Positions 8,785-18,969 of a stretch of DNA of 57,128 nucleotides are shown here, piece after piece (positions within the stretch are counted from its first letter, which is position 1; every line of letters begins with the position of its first letter). The notes beneath the pieces are model-generated. The model searched no databases. It saw only the letters and a list, made by a program, of their open reading frames with translations, and was not told the origin of the DNA. The DNA is from DAOUJW01 sp034422115 (GTDB taxonomy: Bacteria > Chloroflexota > Dehalococcoidia > Lucifugimonadales > UBA2985). Both the position numbers and the translations under genes were made by a program. The stretch spans positions 1-57,128 of the forward strand of contig DAOUJW010000012.1 in assembly GCA_034422115.1 (NCBI GenBank), in the 5' to 3' direction.

Positions 8785-11532
8785 ATGGAAGGACGTTCTT
8801 TGAGTGACTCGCGCCATGGCTTCTTAAGATTGTGGGGGGGAGTGCCACGGGCCGCAAGAGTGGGCCTGCTGGCCATTCTGGTTACTGCACTCCTGGCGGC
8901 ATGTGACAATGGATCTCAGTCTGCAGGACCTACGCAACCCGGTCAAGCTCTCGACCCAACTGCGACTCTCATCCCGGCGCCGGAGCCAATGTCGACTCCA
9001 TCCTCGACCCCAAAGCCGACAGCTACTCCGAGACTAACGCCAACGCCCGTGCCAACGGCTACTCTTACGCCGACGCCATCTCCCGTACCAACACCTACCC
9101 CAACGCCGACGCCGGCGTTCACGCCAACACCCACCCCTCCGCCCACTCCGTGCGCCAACGGCATAGCAGTGCCTGATCCCGGGTCCAACCCCGCGCTGGT
9201 GGCGGATTGTGACGTTCTGTTGGCGGCAAGGGATGTCCTGGCAGGCGAAGGCAATCTCAACTGGAGCGAGTCAATTTCTATAAGGACATGGGATGGCGTT
9301 AAAGGCGGAGGCTATCCAGAAAGGGTTGCGGTTTTGAACGTCGACAGCCGCGGGTTGAATGGCGTGATCCCGCCAGAGCTAGGCATGCTGACTGGGCTGG
9401 AATACCTTGCACTAAGTCTAAACGGCTTGACTGGCGTCATTCCCCCGGAGTTGGGAAATCTAAGGGATGTCCGGGACATGCGCCTGGACCACAATAGCCT
9501 ATCAGGCGTGATCCCGCCAGAACTAGGCATGCTGACTGGGCTGGAATACCTTGCACTAAGTCACAACGGCTTGACGGGCGCCATTCCTCCAGAGCTGGGC
9601 AATCTATCGAGTGTCCGAGAGCTGCGCCTCCCCGGTAACAGCCTATCAGGCGTGATCCCGCCAGAGCTAGGCATGCTGACTGAGCTGGAATTTCTCGACC
9701 TTAGTCACAATCAGCTAACGGGCGCGATACCCCCACAATTGGGGAATCTATCAAATGTCAGATTCCTTCGGCTCAGCGTCAATATGCTGTCGGACGGCAT
9801 CCCTGTCGAGTTTGGCAATCTAACTGGCATAGAGACGCTGGATCTGGGCAGGAACCAGCTAACCGGTGAAATCCCACGCGAACTTGCAGATTTGCCCAAC
9901 TTGCAGAGGCTGTACCTGGCCTTAAACTATCTGACCGGAGAGGTCCCGGTTGAGCTGACACAACTCACCAACTTGCAAACGTTCCACATCATACACAATA
10001 GACTAAGCGGGTGCGTTCCGGATGCCTTTAGAGAGCTCGATACTGAAATCGGGACGATGAGATTCTGCGGAGATCCGCTGCCGATTTGGCAGGATAGGCC
10101 TACGTTTGAGGGTGGTGTTGACCTTGGGGTTGCCTACATTGAGCGCCTCCCGCGTTTTGAGAGATACAGAATCGCATACTTTTCCAGTGGAGACTGTCCT
10201 TATCCGTTTGAGGAGTTTCAGGGCGCAACTGTTTGCCCCGACCAATCCGGCGTCAAGCGATGGCCCGATCCGGGGGAGGCTGTCGAACTGATTGCCCACG
10301 TGTGGAACTTCGGAGACACGGCATCTGGGCCGTTTGACTTTGAGTGGAAGAGTGACGATCGCACGCTTATGAAGGGCCTCCACGAGGGTCTGGAGTCTGG
10401 GGAGAGCGCACAGTTTGCATTGACCATGGAATGGCCGGACGATGCCGCCAACCCAATGCTAACTTTCGCTGTGGACACGCAAGATCAGATCGGCGAACTC
10501 ATCGAGCACAACAACACCCTAGCCGACTGGGTAAAGGGTTACACACTGGGGGTCTTCTTCAGCCCTGAAGCCTATGAGTCTCTCAGGCTGTCTAGCCATC
10601 AAGGCAGTCTAATCCAGTCACCGGAGTATTGGGTGCATTCCAACATGGGCTATCTGAATGGGCTGCTGGCCAGAGCCGGGCTTCAGGATAGGGTGCGGGC
10701 TGAACTGCTCTGGATTACCGAGGAAGAACATCTGCGATATAAGAATGACCTCCAATGGCATATGGATGGTTGGTGGGGTATATGGCATCACAAACACACC
10801 TACTTCAACTTGAAGAACTACACAGAGCGGCCCAGCATAGATTGGGGTCTGCTTCACGAGTTGATGCACCAACTGGGCGTGATAGATATCTACAGAATGC
10901 ATTTGAAAACGAATCAAGTCCGTGTGCCCGACGTCAACAGACATGGTTACAAGGCTGGGTGTGGCATCGTATACTGGGGTGAAGAGGAAGTGTGTTTCCG
11001 GTTCCCAAAAGACATCGATGACCTCATGACGTCGGGGCAGCCTTTCCTCGGTACCCATACCGCCGGCGGGCTAAGGACAAACACCGGTCAGCGCAGGGGA
11101 TTCTACGGCGAATATCTGTACGATACCCCTGCGCAAACGACCGTCATGGTAGTCGATAAGAATGGTACTCTGATGCCGGATGTGACGCTGAGGTTCCATC
11201 AATCCGAGCCAGTAAGGGGACGTCCTGTGGTGGACGCAACGCCTGAATTTGAAGTGACAAGTGACGAATCCGGATTGGCTGTCCTCCCCAATCGAGGCTA
11301 CACTGGAATCGTAACGGCAACGGGACACCAGCTAAGACCTAACCCTTTTGGCGCGATCGACGTCGTAGGAATGAATGGCTTGTTCCTAATTGAGATGGAG
11401 GGCTCTTGCACCAACTACGAGTGGCTGACCATCGTCGAATTGAATCTCGCTTACTGGGATGGCCACACAGACGAGGCGGTCTTCACCAAGGTACTTGAGT
11501 GCCCACCAAGGCAAACTATAATCGGTTTCTGA
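8785..11532 (+). CDS. LRR lipoprotein with CARDB-like and metzincin-like protease domains (915 aa)
   Basis: GGAGG stands 10 bases before the ATG. The N-terminus has a hydrophobic signal ending ALLAACDNG, a lipobox. A long Pro/Thr linker (about 50-130) leads to eight or nine plant-type leucine-rich repeats (about 180-415, consensus LTGxIPPELGNL). A beta-sandwich resembling CARDB follows (about 490-590). The C-terminal third contains HELMHQLGVID (His691, Glu692, His695, Asp701), which fits the metzincin zinc motif HExxHxxGxxH/D, and a possible Met-turn DLMTSG (Met748). The likely role is a surface-anchored protease whose LRR domain binds a partner or substrate. Codon choice is visibly less GC-rich than in the neighbouring cox genes, which may mean later acquisition. 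The protease assignment rests on motifs only. Confidence 0.85.
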   Translation: MEGRSLSDSRHGFLRLWGGVPRAARVGLLAILVTALLAACDNGSQSAGPTQPGQALDPTATLIPAPEPMSTPSSTPKPTATPRLTPTPVPTATLTPTPSPVPTPTPTPTPAFTPTPTPPPTPCANGIAVPDPGSNPALVADCDVLLAARDVLAGEGNLNWSESISIRTWDGVKGGGYPERVAVLNVDSRGLNGVIPPELGMLTGLEYLALSLNGLTGVIPPELGNLRDVRDMRLDHNSLSGVIPPELGMLTGLEYLALSHNGLTGAIPPELGNLSSVRELRLPGNSLSGVIPPELGMLTELEFLDLSHNQLTGAIPPQLGNLSNVRFLRLSVNMLSDGIPVEFGNLTGIETLDLGRNQLTGEIPRELADLPNLQRLYLALNYLTGEVPVELTQLTNLQTFHIIHNRLSGCVPDAFRELDTEIGTMRFCGDPLPIWQDRPTFEGGVDLGVAYIERLPRFERYRIAYFSSGDCPYPFEEFQGATVCPDQSGVKRWPDPGEAVELIAHVWNFGDTASGPFDFEWKSDDRTLMKGLHEGLESGESAQFALTMEWPDDAANPMLTFAVDTQDQIGELIEHNNTLADWVKGYTLGVFFSPEAYESLRLSSHQGSLIQSPEYWVHSNMGYLNGLLARAGLQDRVRAELLWITEEEHLRYKNDLQWHMDGWWGIWHHKHTYFNLKNYTERPSIDWGLLHELMHQLGVIDIYRMHLKTNQVRVPDVNRHGYKAGCGIVYWGEEEVCFRFPKDIDDLMTSGQPFLGTHTAGGLRTNTGQRRGFYGEYLYDTPAQTTVMVVDKNGTLMPDVTLRFHQSEPVRGRPVVDATPEFEVTSDESGLAVLPNRGYTGIVTATGHQLRPNPFGAIDVVGMNGLFLIEMEGSCTNYEWLTIVELNLAYWDGHTDEAVFTKVLECPPRQTIIGF

Positions 11533-11574
11533 CCTGGTGTCCTCAGATGATATGCCACCATGAGGAGAGGTCCC

Positions 11575-12009
11575 TCACCCCACCTTCTCCCGCATGCGCT
11601 CAAAGAAGCGGTCGAACTGGGCCTTGGCCGCGCTGCTCATGAAGCGCTGGCCCACCCGCGCCAGGGCGCCGGTCACGCTTACGTCGCCGTCAAAGGTGAC
11701 GGAGGTGGCGTCGCCCTCCGCCGTGAGAGAGACCAAGGCCTCGCCCGTTAGGTTGGTCATGGGCCCCGCGCCCGATACGGCCATCCGGTAGGAGGACGGG
11801 GCGTCCTTCTCCGAGATCGCCATCTTGCCGTTGAAGGAGCCTGAGAAGACGCCCACCTTTACGCCAATCTCTATCTCGTAGCTGTCCGGCGAGACGGTGG
11901 TGAACTTCTGGACGCCCGGGATGCACTCGCTCACCACGTCGGGGTCCAGGAGGGCCTGCCAGACGCGCTCGCGGTCGGCCTCAAAGCGGTATGTGCCGTT
12001 GACTTTCAT
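11575..12009 (-). CDS. coxG: CoxG-like SRPBCC protein
   Basis: 144 residues starting MKVNGTYRFEADRERVWQAL. The family pattern of carbon monoxide dehydrogenase subunit G is clear: LLDPDVVSECIPGVQKF near residue 22, a central YEIEIGVKVGVFSGSFNGKM strand pair, and a helical C-terminus (AKAQFDRFFERMREKVG). CoxG proteins are hydrophobic-cavity SRPBCC proteins thought to help membrane association or maturation of CoxSLM enzymes. It is divergent from the coxSLMDE operon, with 244 bases between. I use the internal ATG at 12009: the reading frame continues 57 codons upstream, but that extension is the translation of a dispersed repeat. No clear Shine-Dalgarno sequence precedes this ATG. Confidence 0.85.
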   Translation of the reverse strand: MKVNGTYRFEADRERVWQALLDPDVVSECIPGVQKFTTVSPDSYEIEIGVKVGVFSGSFNGKMAISEKDAPSSYRMAVSGAGPMTNLTGEALVSLTAEGDATSVTFDGDVSVTGALARVGQRFMSSAAKAQFDRFFERMREKVG

Positions 12010-12070
12010 GGGGGAAATATAGCACGGAGCGCGTGCGCTGTGCGAGGGGCGTAATGCACACTTTAAGACC

Positions 12071-12135
12071 ACTCCCGCGCAGGCGGGAGTCCACACCCTG
12101 CCCCGCCTGGATTCCCGCTCGGGGGCGGGAATGAC
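12071..12135. repeat. GC-rich dispersed repeat (family B)
   Basis: Nested inverted segments: ACTCCCGCGCAGGCGGGAGT, then GCCTGGATTCCCGCTC and GGGGGCGGGAATGA. Related blocks occur at 29464-29552, 56966-57022 and in part at 23235-23271. The copy lies between coxG and the cox promoter. Confidence 0.7.
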
Positions 12136-12161
12136 GGTTGGGGCGGCAGGCGTGGTTTCCC

Positions 12162-12190
12162 TTGTCAATGCAGGCGGCATTTGCTACACT
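12162..12190 (+). promoter_or_regulatory. Sigma-70-type promoter of the cox operon
   Basis: TTGTCA (12162-12167), a 17-base spacer and TACACT (12185-12190) preceded by TGC, an extended -10. It lies 64 bases before the coxS start. Confidence 0.6.
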
Positions 12191-12253
12191 TCCCGCGACC
12201 GGGGCACACGTGCGCGAGCGCCCGGCAAGAGAGTCAAAAGGGGGTGATGCATT

Positions 12254-12727
12254 GTGAATGTCCCAGTGGAAATCACCATCAACGGCAAGTCCTACACCGG
12301 CGAGGTTGAACCCCGCCAGCTGCTTGTCCACTTCATCCGGGAGAACGCGGGGCTGACGGGCACCAAGGTCGGGTGCGACACCAGCCAGTGCGGCTCATGC
12401 ACGGTGCAGCTTGACGGCGTAGCGGCCAAGGCGTGCACGGTGCTCACCGCCCAGGCGTCGGGCTGCTCCGTCAAGACCATCGAAGGGCTATCGGACGGGA
12501 CGGACCTGCACCCGCTCCAGGAGGCCTTCTGGAACAACCACGCCCTGCAGTGCGGGTTCTGCACGCCAGGCATGATTATGGCGGCGGACGAGCTTCTTCG
12601 CACCAACCCTTCGCCCACGCGCGAGGAGATTCGCCACGGGCTGGAGGGCAACATCTGCCGGTGCACCGGCTATCAGAATATTGTGCTGGCGGTGGAAGAC
12701 GCCGCAAGCGCGATGAGAGGCGGTTAA
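12254..12727 (+). CDS. coxS: Small [2Fe-2S] subunit of CoxL-type molybdenum hydroxylase
   Basis: 157 residues with both iron-sulfur sites of the family: the plant-ferredoxin type cluster GCDTSQCGSCTVQLDG (about 40-55, with a further Cys near 61) and the helical cluster CGFCTPGM plus NICRCTGYQNI (about 100-145). It passes electrons from the Mo site of CoxL to the FAD of CoxM in a cytoplasmic or membrane-attached heterotrimer. The start is GTG at 12254, with GGGGGTGA six bases upstream. First gene of the operon, three bases before coxL. Confidence 0.93.
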   Translation: MNVPVEITINGKSYTGEVEPRQLLVHFIRENAGLTGTKVGCDTSQCGSCTVQLDGVAAKACTVLTAQASGCSVKTIEGLSDGTDLHPLQEAFWNNHALQCGFCTPGMIMAADELLRTNPSPTREEIRHGLEGNICRCTGYQNIVLAVEDAASAMRGG

Positions 12728-12730
12728 GCC

Positions 12731-15073
12731 ATGACTACACGAGTATTCAGCTCAGGCATTCGTCGTCGTGAGGACCCCAGGCTCATCACGGGCCGGGCGT
12801 CTTACACGGACGATATCAAGCTGCCCGGCATGGTTCACGCGGCGATTCTTCGCAGCATGTACGCCCACGCCAACATCAGGTCCATCGACACCAGCGGGGC
12901 CGCCAGCCAGCCGGGCGTCATCGCCGTCTACACGGGCGCGGACACGGAGGGGGCCCTGGGCGGGCTTCCCTGCGCGTGGCTGATTCCCAACTCGGACCTC
13001 AAGACCCCGGCCCACCCCGCCATTGCCAGGGACAGGGTGCGTTACGTGGGCGACGCCGTTGCGGTGGTGGTTGCGGAGACCCGCTACCAGGCGGAGGACG
13101 CCCTTGAGCACATTGTGGTGGACTACGAGCCTCTGGACGTGGTCATCAACCCCAAGGAGGCCGCCCAGGACGGCGCTCCGCAGCTCCACGACGACGCTCC
13201 CAACAACATCGCGTTCACCTGGGCCGTGGCCGGCGGCGACACGGACGCGGCCTTCGCAGAGGCGGAGGTCACCGTCAGCGACGTCATCACGCTGCCCAGG
13301 CTCATCGCCAACCCCATGGAGCCGCGCTCGGCCATCGCCCAGTGGGTCGGCGCAACGGGCGAGCTTACGCTATGGAACACGTCGCAGAACCCCCACATCG
13401 CCCGCTTCCTCACGTCGGTTGTCACGGGCGTCCCTGAGCACAAGGTGCGCGTCATCGCCCCTGAAGTCGGCGGCGGATTCGGCAGCAAGATTCCCTTCTA
13501 CCCGGATGAGGCGATTGCGGCGTTCTGCTCAATGCGCCTGGGAGCGCCGGTGAAATGGACGGAGACACGGAGCGAAAACTACCTGGTTACGACCCAGGGC
13601 CGCGACCACATTGAAGAGGTTGAGATGGCGGCGACGGCGGACGGGAAGATAACCGGCCTGCGCACGACGGTGTACGCAGGGCTGGGCGCTTACCTCTCGA
13701 CCGCGAGCCCGGGTGTCCCGACGATCCTGCACGGCCTGATGTACTCCGGCGCCTACGACATACCCAACATCAGCGGCACAATCTACGGCGTGTTCAACAA
13801 CGGCACGCCGGTTGACGCCTACCGCGGCGCGGGCCGCCCGGAGGCGACCATGCTGATTGAGCGCCTGGTTGACCTTCTGGCCGCCAGGCTGGGAATGGAC
13901 GCGGCGGAGGTGCGCCGGAAAAACCTGATACCCAGGTTCGAGAACGGCCACGACGTAGCCACCGGCCTCACCTACGACAGCGGCGACTATGAGGCCACGC
14001 TGGACGCCTGCCTCAACGCCGCGGGCTACTCGTCCCTCAGGGCTGAGCAGGAGCGGGCGCGGCAGGAGGGCCGCTACGTCGGCATCGGCGTATCCACGTA
14101 CGTGGAGATATGCGGCCTTGGGCCTTCACAGGTGGCGGGAGCGGTCGGCTTCCAGGGCGGTCTGTGGGAGAGCGCCATCGTTCGCTTCCACCCCACGGGC
14201 AAGGTGAACGTGATGGTCGGCTCGTCGCCCCACGGACAGGGGGAGGAGACCACCTTCGCCCAGATTGTGGCTGAGGAGGTGGGCGTCGACGTCGATGACG
14301 TTGAGGTCATCCACGGGGACACCGACATCACGCCGATGGGCTGGGGCACGTACGGCAGCCGGACGACGGCGGTCTCCGGGGCAGCGGTGACCCTGGCGAC
14401 GCGCAAGATCAAAGAGAAGTCCAAGGCGCTGGCGGCGCACCTGCTGGAGGCGGCGACTGAGGACATCGAGTACGAGGACGGCCGCTTCTTTGTGAGGGGG
14501 TCGCCCGACCAGCACAAGACCATTCAGGACATTGCGCTCATGGCCAACGTGGCCTGGGACATGCCGGATGGCATGGAGCCGGGCCTTGAGGCCAGCGCCT
14601 TCTACGACCCGCCCAACTTCACCTATCCCTTCGGGGCGCACCTGGCGGTGGTTGAGGTCGACCCGGCCACCGGCCAGATAGACCTGCAGAGGTACTACGC
14701 CGTGGACGACTGCGGCGTGCAGATTAACCCCATGATAGTCGAGGGCCAGGTGCACGGCGGCGTCGTCCAGGGCGTGGGGCCGGTGCTGTGGGAGGGCGTC
14801 GTCTACGATGACGAAGGCCAGCCCTTGACGGGTACCATGCTGGACTACGCCCTGCCGCGGGCCGACGGCCTGCCTGACATAGTGGTGCAGTCCAACACAA
14901 CGGCGTCGCCCCACCACCCGCTGGGGGTGAAGGGCGTGGGTGAGGCGGGGACCATCGCCTCCACGCCCACGGTGTACAACGCGGTGATGGACGCCCTGCG
15001 GCCCCTGGGAATCACCCGAATCGATATGCCGCTTACGCCTGAGAAGGTGTGGCGGGCTATCCAGGACGCCTAG
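12731..15073 (+). CDS. coxL: Form II CoxL-like molybdopterin large subunit
   Basis: 780 residues, normal length for the xanthine oxidase / aerobic CO dehydrogenase large-subunit family. The active-site loop reads AYRGAGR (residues 363-369), the form II signature, not the form I AYRCSFR motif that carries the Cu-ligating Cys. The substrate is therefore uncertain; form II enzymes are not proven CO oxidisers and may hydroxylate aldehydes, purines or other small molecules. Other family landmarks: GGGFGSKIPFYPDEA (near 250), GEETTFAQIVAEEVGV (near 505) and HHPLGVKGVGEAGTI near the C-terminus, where the Glu is the expected general base. The ATG at 12731 follows coxS by three bases, and coxM follows after 14 bases. 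Confidence 0.93.
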   Translation: MTTRVFSSGIRRREDPRLITGRASYTDDIKLPGMVHAAILRSMYAHANIRSIDTSGAASQPGVIAVYTGADTEGALGGLPCAWLIPNSDLKTPAHPAIARDRVRYVGDAVAVVVAETRYQAEDALEHIVVDYEPLDVVINPKEAAQDGAPQLHDDAPNNIAFTWAVAGGDTDAAFAEAEVTVSDVITLPRLIANPMEPRSAIAQWVGATGELTLWNTSQNPHIARFLTSVVTGVPEHKVRVIAPEVGGGFGSKIPFYPDEAIAAFCSMRLGAPVKWTETRSENYLVTTQGRDHIEEVEMAATADGKITGLRTTVYAGLGAYLSTASPGVPTILHGLMYSGAYDIPNISGTIYGVFNNGTPVDAYRGAGRPEATMLIERLVDLLAARLGMDAAEVRRKNLIPRFENGHDVATGLTYDSGDYEATLDACLNAAGYSSLRAEQERARQEGRYVGIGVSTYVEICGLGPSQVAGAVGFQGGLWESAIVRFHPTGKVNVMVGSSPHGQGEETTFAQIVAEEVGVDVDDVEVIHGDTDITPMGWGTYGSRTTAVSGAAVTLATRKIKEKSKALAAHLLEAATEDIEYEDGRFFVRGSPDQHKTIQDIALMANVAWDMPDGMEPGLEASAFYDPPNFTYPFGAHLAVVEVDPATGQIDLQRYYAVDDCGVQINPMIVEGQVHGGVVQGVGPVLWEGVVYDDEGQPLTGTMLDYALPRADGLPDIVVQSNTTASPHHPLGVKGVGEAGTIASTPTVYNAVMDALRPLGITRIDMPLTPEKVWRAIQDA

Positions 15074-15087
15074 AACGGAGGCCAGTC

Positions 15088-15954
15088 ATGTATCCAGCAA
15101 ACACAAGATACCATCGAGCGAGTTCCGTATCCGAGGCGGTGCAGCTGCTGGCCGGCAACGAGGGCGCGAAGGTGTTGGCCGGGGGCCACAGCCTGATTCC
15201 GGCAATGAAGCTGCGCTTGGCGATGCCCGAAGCGCTGGTGGACATCGGCCACATTGCGGCGCTCAAGGGCATATCCGCGAGCGGCGACGGGCTGTCCATC
15301 GGCGCGCTGACCACCTTCGCGGAGATAGCGTCCAGCGACCTGGTGAGGCAGCGCGCCCCGCTTCTGGCAGAGGCGACGGGCGTGGTGGGCGACCCGGCTG
15401 TGCGCAACCGGGGCACCATCGGCGGCAACGTGTCCCACGGCGACCCTGCGTCGGACCCGCCGACGGCGCTGACGGCCCTAGGCGCGACCTTCAACGTGGC
15501 CGGGCTCGGCGGAGAGCGCAGCATTGCCGCCTCCGACTTTGCGACGGGGCTACTGGAGAACGTCCTGGGAGAGAACGAGATTCTGACCAGCGTGTCCGTT
15601 CCCGGCCCTGCGGCCGGCTCCGGCTCGGCGTACGTCAAGTTCCCGCATCCCGCCTCTCGCTACGCCGTGGTCGGCGCGGCCGTCGTAGTCACGACACAGG
15701 GCGGAAGGTGCTCCTCTGCGAGCGTGGTCGTGGGTGGCGTGGAGACAACGCCCACCAGGGCGTCGTCCGTTGAGGCGGCGCTGGTTGGGTCAGACCTGGG
15801 CGACGGCGCGCTGGACGCGGCCGCGGCTGCCGTAGCGAGTGACTTCACCGGCGACCCCATGAGCGACATCTTTGCCTCCGACGAGTACCGGAAGGCTATG
15901 GCGTCGGTATACCTGCGACGCGCCCTGGGAATCGCCGCGTCGCGGGCGGGCTAG
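15088..15954 (+). CDS. coxM: FAD-binding medium subunit (CoxM)
   Basis: 288 residues with the two FAD pyrophosphate loops of the family, AGGHSLIPAMKLR (near 30) and TIGGNVSHGDPASD (near 110), followed by the CO dehydrogenase flavoprotein C-terminal domain. It receives electrons from CoxS and hands them to the respiratory chain. Start ATG at 15088 with CGGAGG upstream; an in-frame start inside coxL would be longer but has no site. The gene lies downstream of coxL, an S-L-M order rather than the M-S-L order of classical form I operons. Confidence 0.92.
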   Translation: MYPANTRYHRASSVSEAVQLLAGNEGAKVLAGGHSLIPAMKLRLAMPEALVDIGHIAALKGISASGDGLSIGALTTFAEIASSDLVRQRAPLLAEATGVVGDPAVRNRGTIGGNVSHGDPASDPPTALTALGATFNVAGLGGERSIAASDFATGLLENVLGENEILTSVSVPGPAAGSGSAYVKFPHPASRYAVVGAAVVVTTQGGRCSSASVVVGGVETTPTRASSVEAALVGSDLGDGALDAAAAAVASDFTGDPMSDIFASDEYRKAMASVYLRRALGIAASRAG

Positions 15955-15990
15955 GGCTAACCCGGCCCAGGCCCAGGGAGAAGGCGCAAG

Positions 15991-16909
<919 letters not shown>

Positions 16910-16926
<17 letters not shown>

Positions 16927-18232
16927 CGGCGAAGCCGGCCACCTGCTCCACAACCTGCTCCTCTTCGGCCACCTGCTGAGGCGTCTCGGCCTCAACGTCC
17001 ACGAGGGGCGCATGGTGGACGCCGTCCGCGTTCTGGAGGACATCGGCGTGGAGCGGCGGGCGGACGTGTGGTCGGCGCTGCGCACTCTGCTGGTTCATCG
17101 CAAGGACGACCTACCGGTATTCGACGAGGCGTTCGAGGTGTTCTGGCGTCAGTGCAAGGCCCGGATGTCGTCCCTGGACCTGCGCTCTATGGGCGAGCAG
17201 CGTCGCTATCGACGAGTGGAGGCGGGCCCGCCTCCGCCAGGGCAGTTGGCGGACGGCTCCGACCTGCGTGACCAGGACCCTGATGAGCAGTACGACCGCA
17301 TCGACCTGACCAGGACGTTCAGCGCCCGCGAGGTGCTGAGAGAAAAGGACTTCGCGGACTTCACGCCGGAGGAGACGCTGCAGGCCAGGCAGCTCATGGC
17401 GGAGCTTCAATGGAACCCCGGAATGAGGCGCACGCGGCGCAGGGAGCGGGGCAGAGGCCCGGCGCTGGACGTGAGAAGGACGCTGCGGCACAGCGCGCAG
17501 TACGGCGGCGAGATGCTCCGCCTGAGGACCCGCCGGCGGAAGGAGAAAGCCCGCCGCTTGGTGGTCATCTGCGACGTGAGCGGCTCTATGGAGCGTTACA
17601 CCCGTATGCTGCTCCACTTCATCCACAGCCTCTACTCCGGCCTGGAGAGCCAGGTTGAGGCGTTCCTGTTCGCCACCCGCCTGACGCGCATCACCAGGCA
17701 GCTGGAGCGTCGGGACATAGACCAGGCCGTGAGCGAGGTGTCCAGGGCAGTGCCGGACTGGTCGGGCGGGACGCGCATAGGCGAGGTGCTCAGGGAGTTC
17801 AACTTCAGGTGGGCGCGCCGCACGCTGGGGTGGGGATCCATAGTGCTGATTGTGTCGGACGGCTGGGACAGGGGAGAGCCGGAGGCCCTGAGCGAGGAGA
17901 TGGCGCGCCTGCAGCGCAGCTGCCGACGGCTGATATGGCTGAATCCCCTGGCCGGAGCCGAGGACTACGAGCCGCTGACCCAGGGGATGAAGGCCGCCGC
18001 GCCCTACGTCGACGACCTGCTGCCGGTGCACAACCTGGCCGCGCTGCTGGACCTGGCGCGCCACCTGAACGGCCTGGCTACGATGTGGCCCGTCCGCAGG
18101 CAGGCGGCTCAGCCTGTAATGGAGACTACGGAGACAGTGGCCGCGCCCGCTCAGAGGTCGTGGCATACGGCGGCGAACCCGTCCTTCCGCCACCCCATGT
18201 GGGGGCGGGGGTCAGGGGAGCGCGGGGCATAG
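16910..18232 (+). CDS. coxE: VWA-domain protein (CoxE)
   Basis: 440 residues. The N-terminal half is a helical CoxE-type region (LLHNLLLFGHLLRRLGLNV), the C-terminal half a von Willebrand A fold whose MIDAS begins DVSGSMERYTRM (near residue 223) and continues with VPDWSGGTRIGEVL and IVLIVSDGWDRGEPEAL. It pairs with CoxD as the metal-binding partner of the ATPase in cofactor insertion. The GTG start overlaps the coxD end by 17 bases, implying translational coupling. The last 60 residues are loosely structured and run close to the palindrome at 18301. Confidence 0.88.
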
Positions 18233-18300
18233 GGGGGTGGGCGCGGACTTTGGGAAATGCCTGTCCGCTCATATTAGGCGCTCGTTGATTGTTGCGACCT

Positions 18301-18328
18301 GTAGGGGCGGTTCGCGAACCGCCCCTAC
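18301..18328. repeat. 28-bp perfect palindrome, left copy
   Basis: GTAGGGGCGGTTCG followed by its exact reverse complement. It lies 14 bases beyond the transposase stop codon and 68 bases after coxE, and may also act as a transcript end for either gene. Confidence 0.85.
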
Positions 18329-18342
18329 GATTGCGCCTAGCC

Positions 18343-18879
18343 TCAGTTTTGGTGATGAAAGACACCGGGATTCTCTGAATCCGTTTCCCACTGCATCGGA
18401 TTCATGGATATGTACTCCCTGACACGTTCCATTTCGTCATCATTTCGGATGACGTGCTCGTAGTAGTTGCGCTGCCACAATAGCTGTCCTGGCGTACCAT
18501 GAGCAAGGTTGAACTGCTTGGTGGTTACCGTCTTGAATGCCGCTACCAAGCGACCTAGGGGTTTGTGCGCTGTAGGGGCGGTTCGCGAACCGCCCTTACC
18601 TTCATCAGATATGACGATGATCCCGTGCAAATGGTTTGGCATAACTACGTATTCGTCTAGATGTACGTGCGGGTAGCGAGTACCCAACCATTCCCAGGCG
18701 TCTCCAATCGATTGCCCCGTATTGTTAAGCACCATTTCGCCGTCCACAATCTCCCCGAAGAGAGGTATGCGGTTCTGGGTGACGACGGTTACGGAATATG
18801 CCCCGGGTTGGGAATAGTCGTACGCCTTCAGGCGTATGGACCTTCGGCGGTGGATATCCGGACTGTAGTGCCGGTTCAT
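18343..18879 (-). CDS. REP-associated tyrosine transposase (RAYT, Y1 family)
   Basis: 178 residues with the HUH single-strand transposase motif PNHLHGI (His83, His85) and the catalytic tyrosine region WQRNYYEHVIRN (Tyr139/140). GGAGAGG lies just before the ATG. RAYTs nick and join single strands at REP palindromes and are usually single-copy and non-self-mobilising. Between the HUH motif and the tyrosine sits GKGGSRTAPT, encoded by the same 28-bp palindrome that brackets the gene. The frame is intact from start to stop, so the insertion is tolerated in a loop. Confidence 0.9.
   Translation of the reverse strand: MNRHYSPDIHRRRSIRLKAYDYSQPGAYSVTVVTQNRIPLFGEIVDGEMVLNNTGQSIGDAWEWLGTRYPHVHLDEYVVMPNHLHGIIVISDEGKGGSRTAPTAHKPLGRLVAAFKTVTTKQFNLAHGTPGQLLWQRNYYEHVIRNDDEMERVREYISMNPMQWETDSENPGVFHHQN
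18572..18599. repeat. 28-bp palindrome inside the transposase gene
   Basis: The same palindrome with one change (CCCTTAC for CCCCTAC). In the transposase frame it is read as GKGGSRTAPT (residues 94-103). Confidence 0.85.
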
Positions 18880-18912
18880 TTGGCCTCTCCGGAGGATCGC
18901 AGAAATATACCT

Positions 18913-18940
18913 GTAGGGGCGGTTCGAGAACCGCCCCTAC
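18913..18940. repeat. 28-bp palindrome, right copy
   Basis: The same palindrome with one central change (TTCGAGAA for TTCGCGAA). It lies 34 bases upstream of the transposase start and 30 bases downstream of the ABC binding-protein stop. Confidence 0.85.
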
Positions 18941-18969
18941 GATGATCTGTTTATGGAAGCGAGACGAGC

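Larger units (their letters stand above)
18301..18940 (-). mobile_element. RAYT unit bounded by 28-bp palindromes
   Basis: A single transposase gene (18343-18879) with palindromes just outside both ends (18301-18328 and 18913-18940) and a third inside the gene. This is the layout expected for a REP-associated tyrosine transposase with its own REP-like targets. The flanking genes (coxE, ABC binding protein) are intact. Confidence 0.7.

Noticed and set aside
12010..12180. Longer CoxG with a 57-residue N-terminal extension
   Set aside because: The extra part is the translation of a family B dispersed repeat; the SRPBCC domain begins at MKVNGTY.
18343..18879. Full insertion sequence with classical terminal repeats
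   Set aside because: The gene is a RAYT with palindromes, not a DDE transposase; no terminal inverted repeats of IS type or target duplication are visible.
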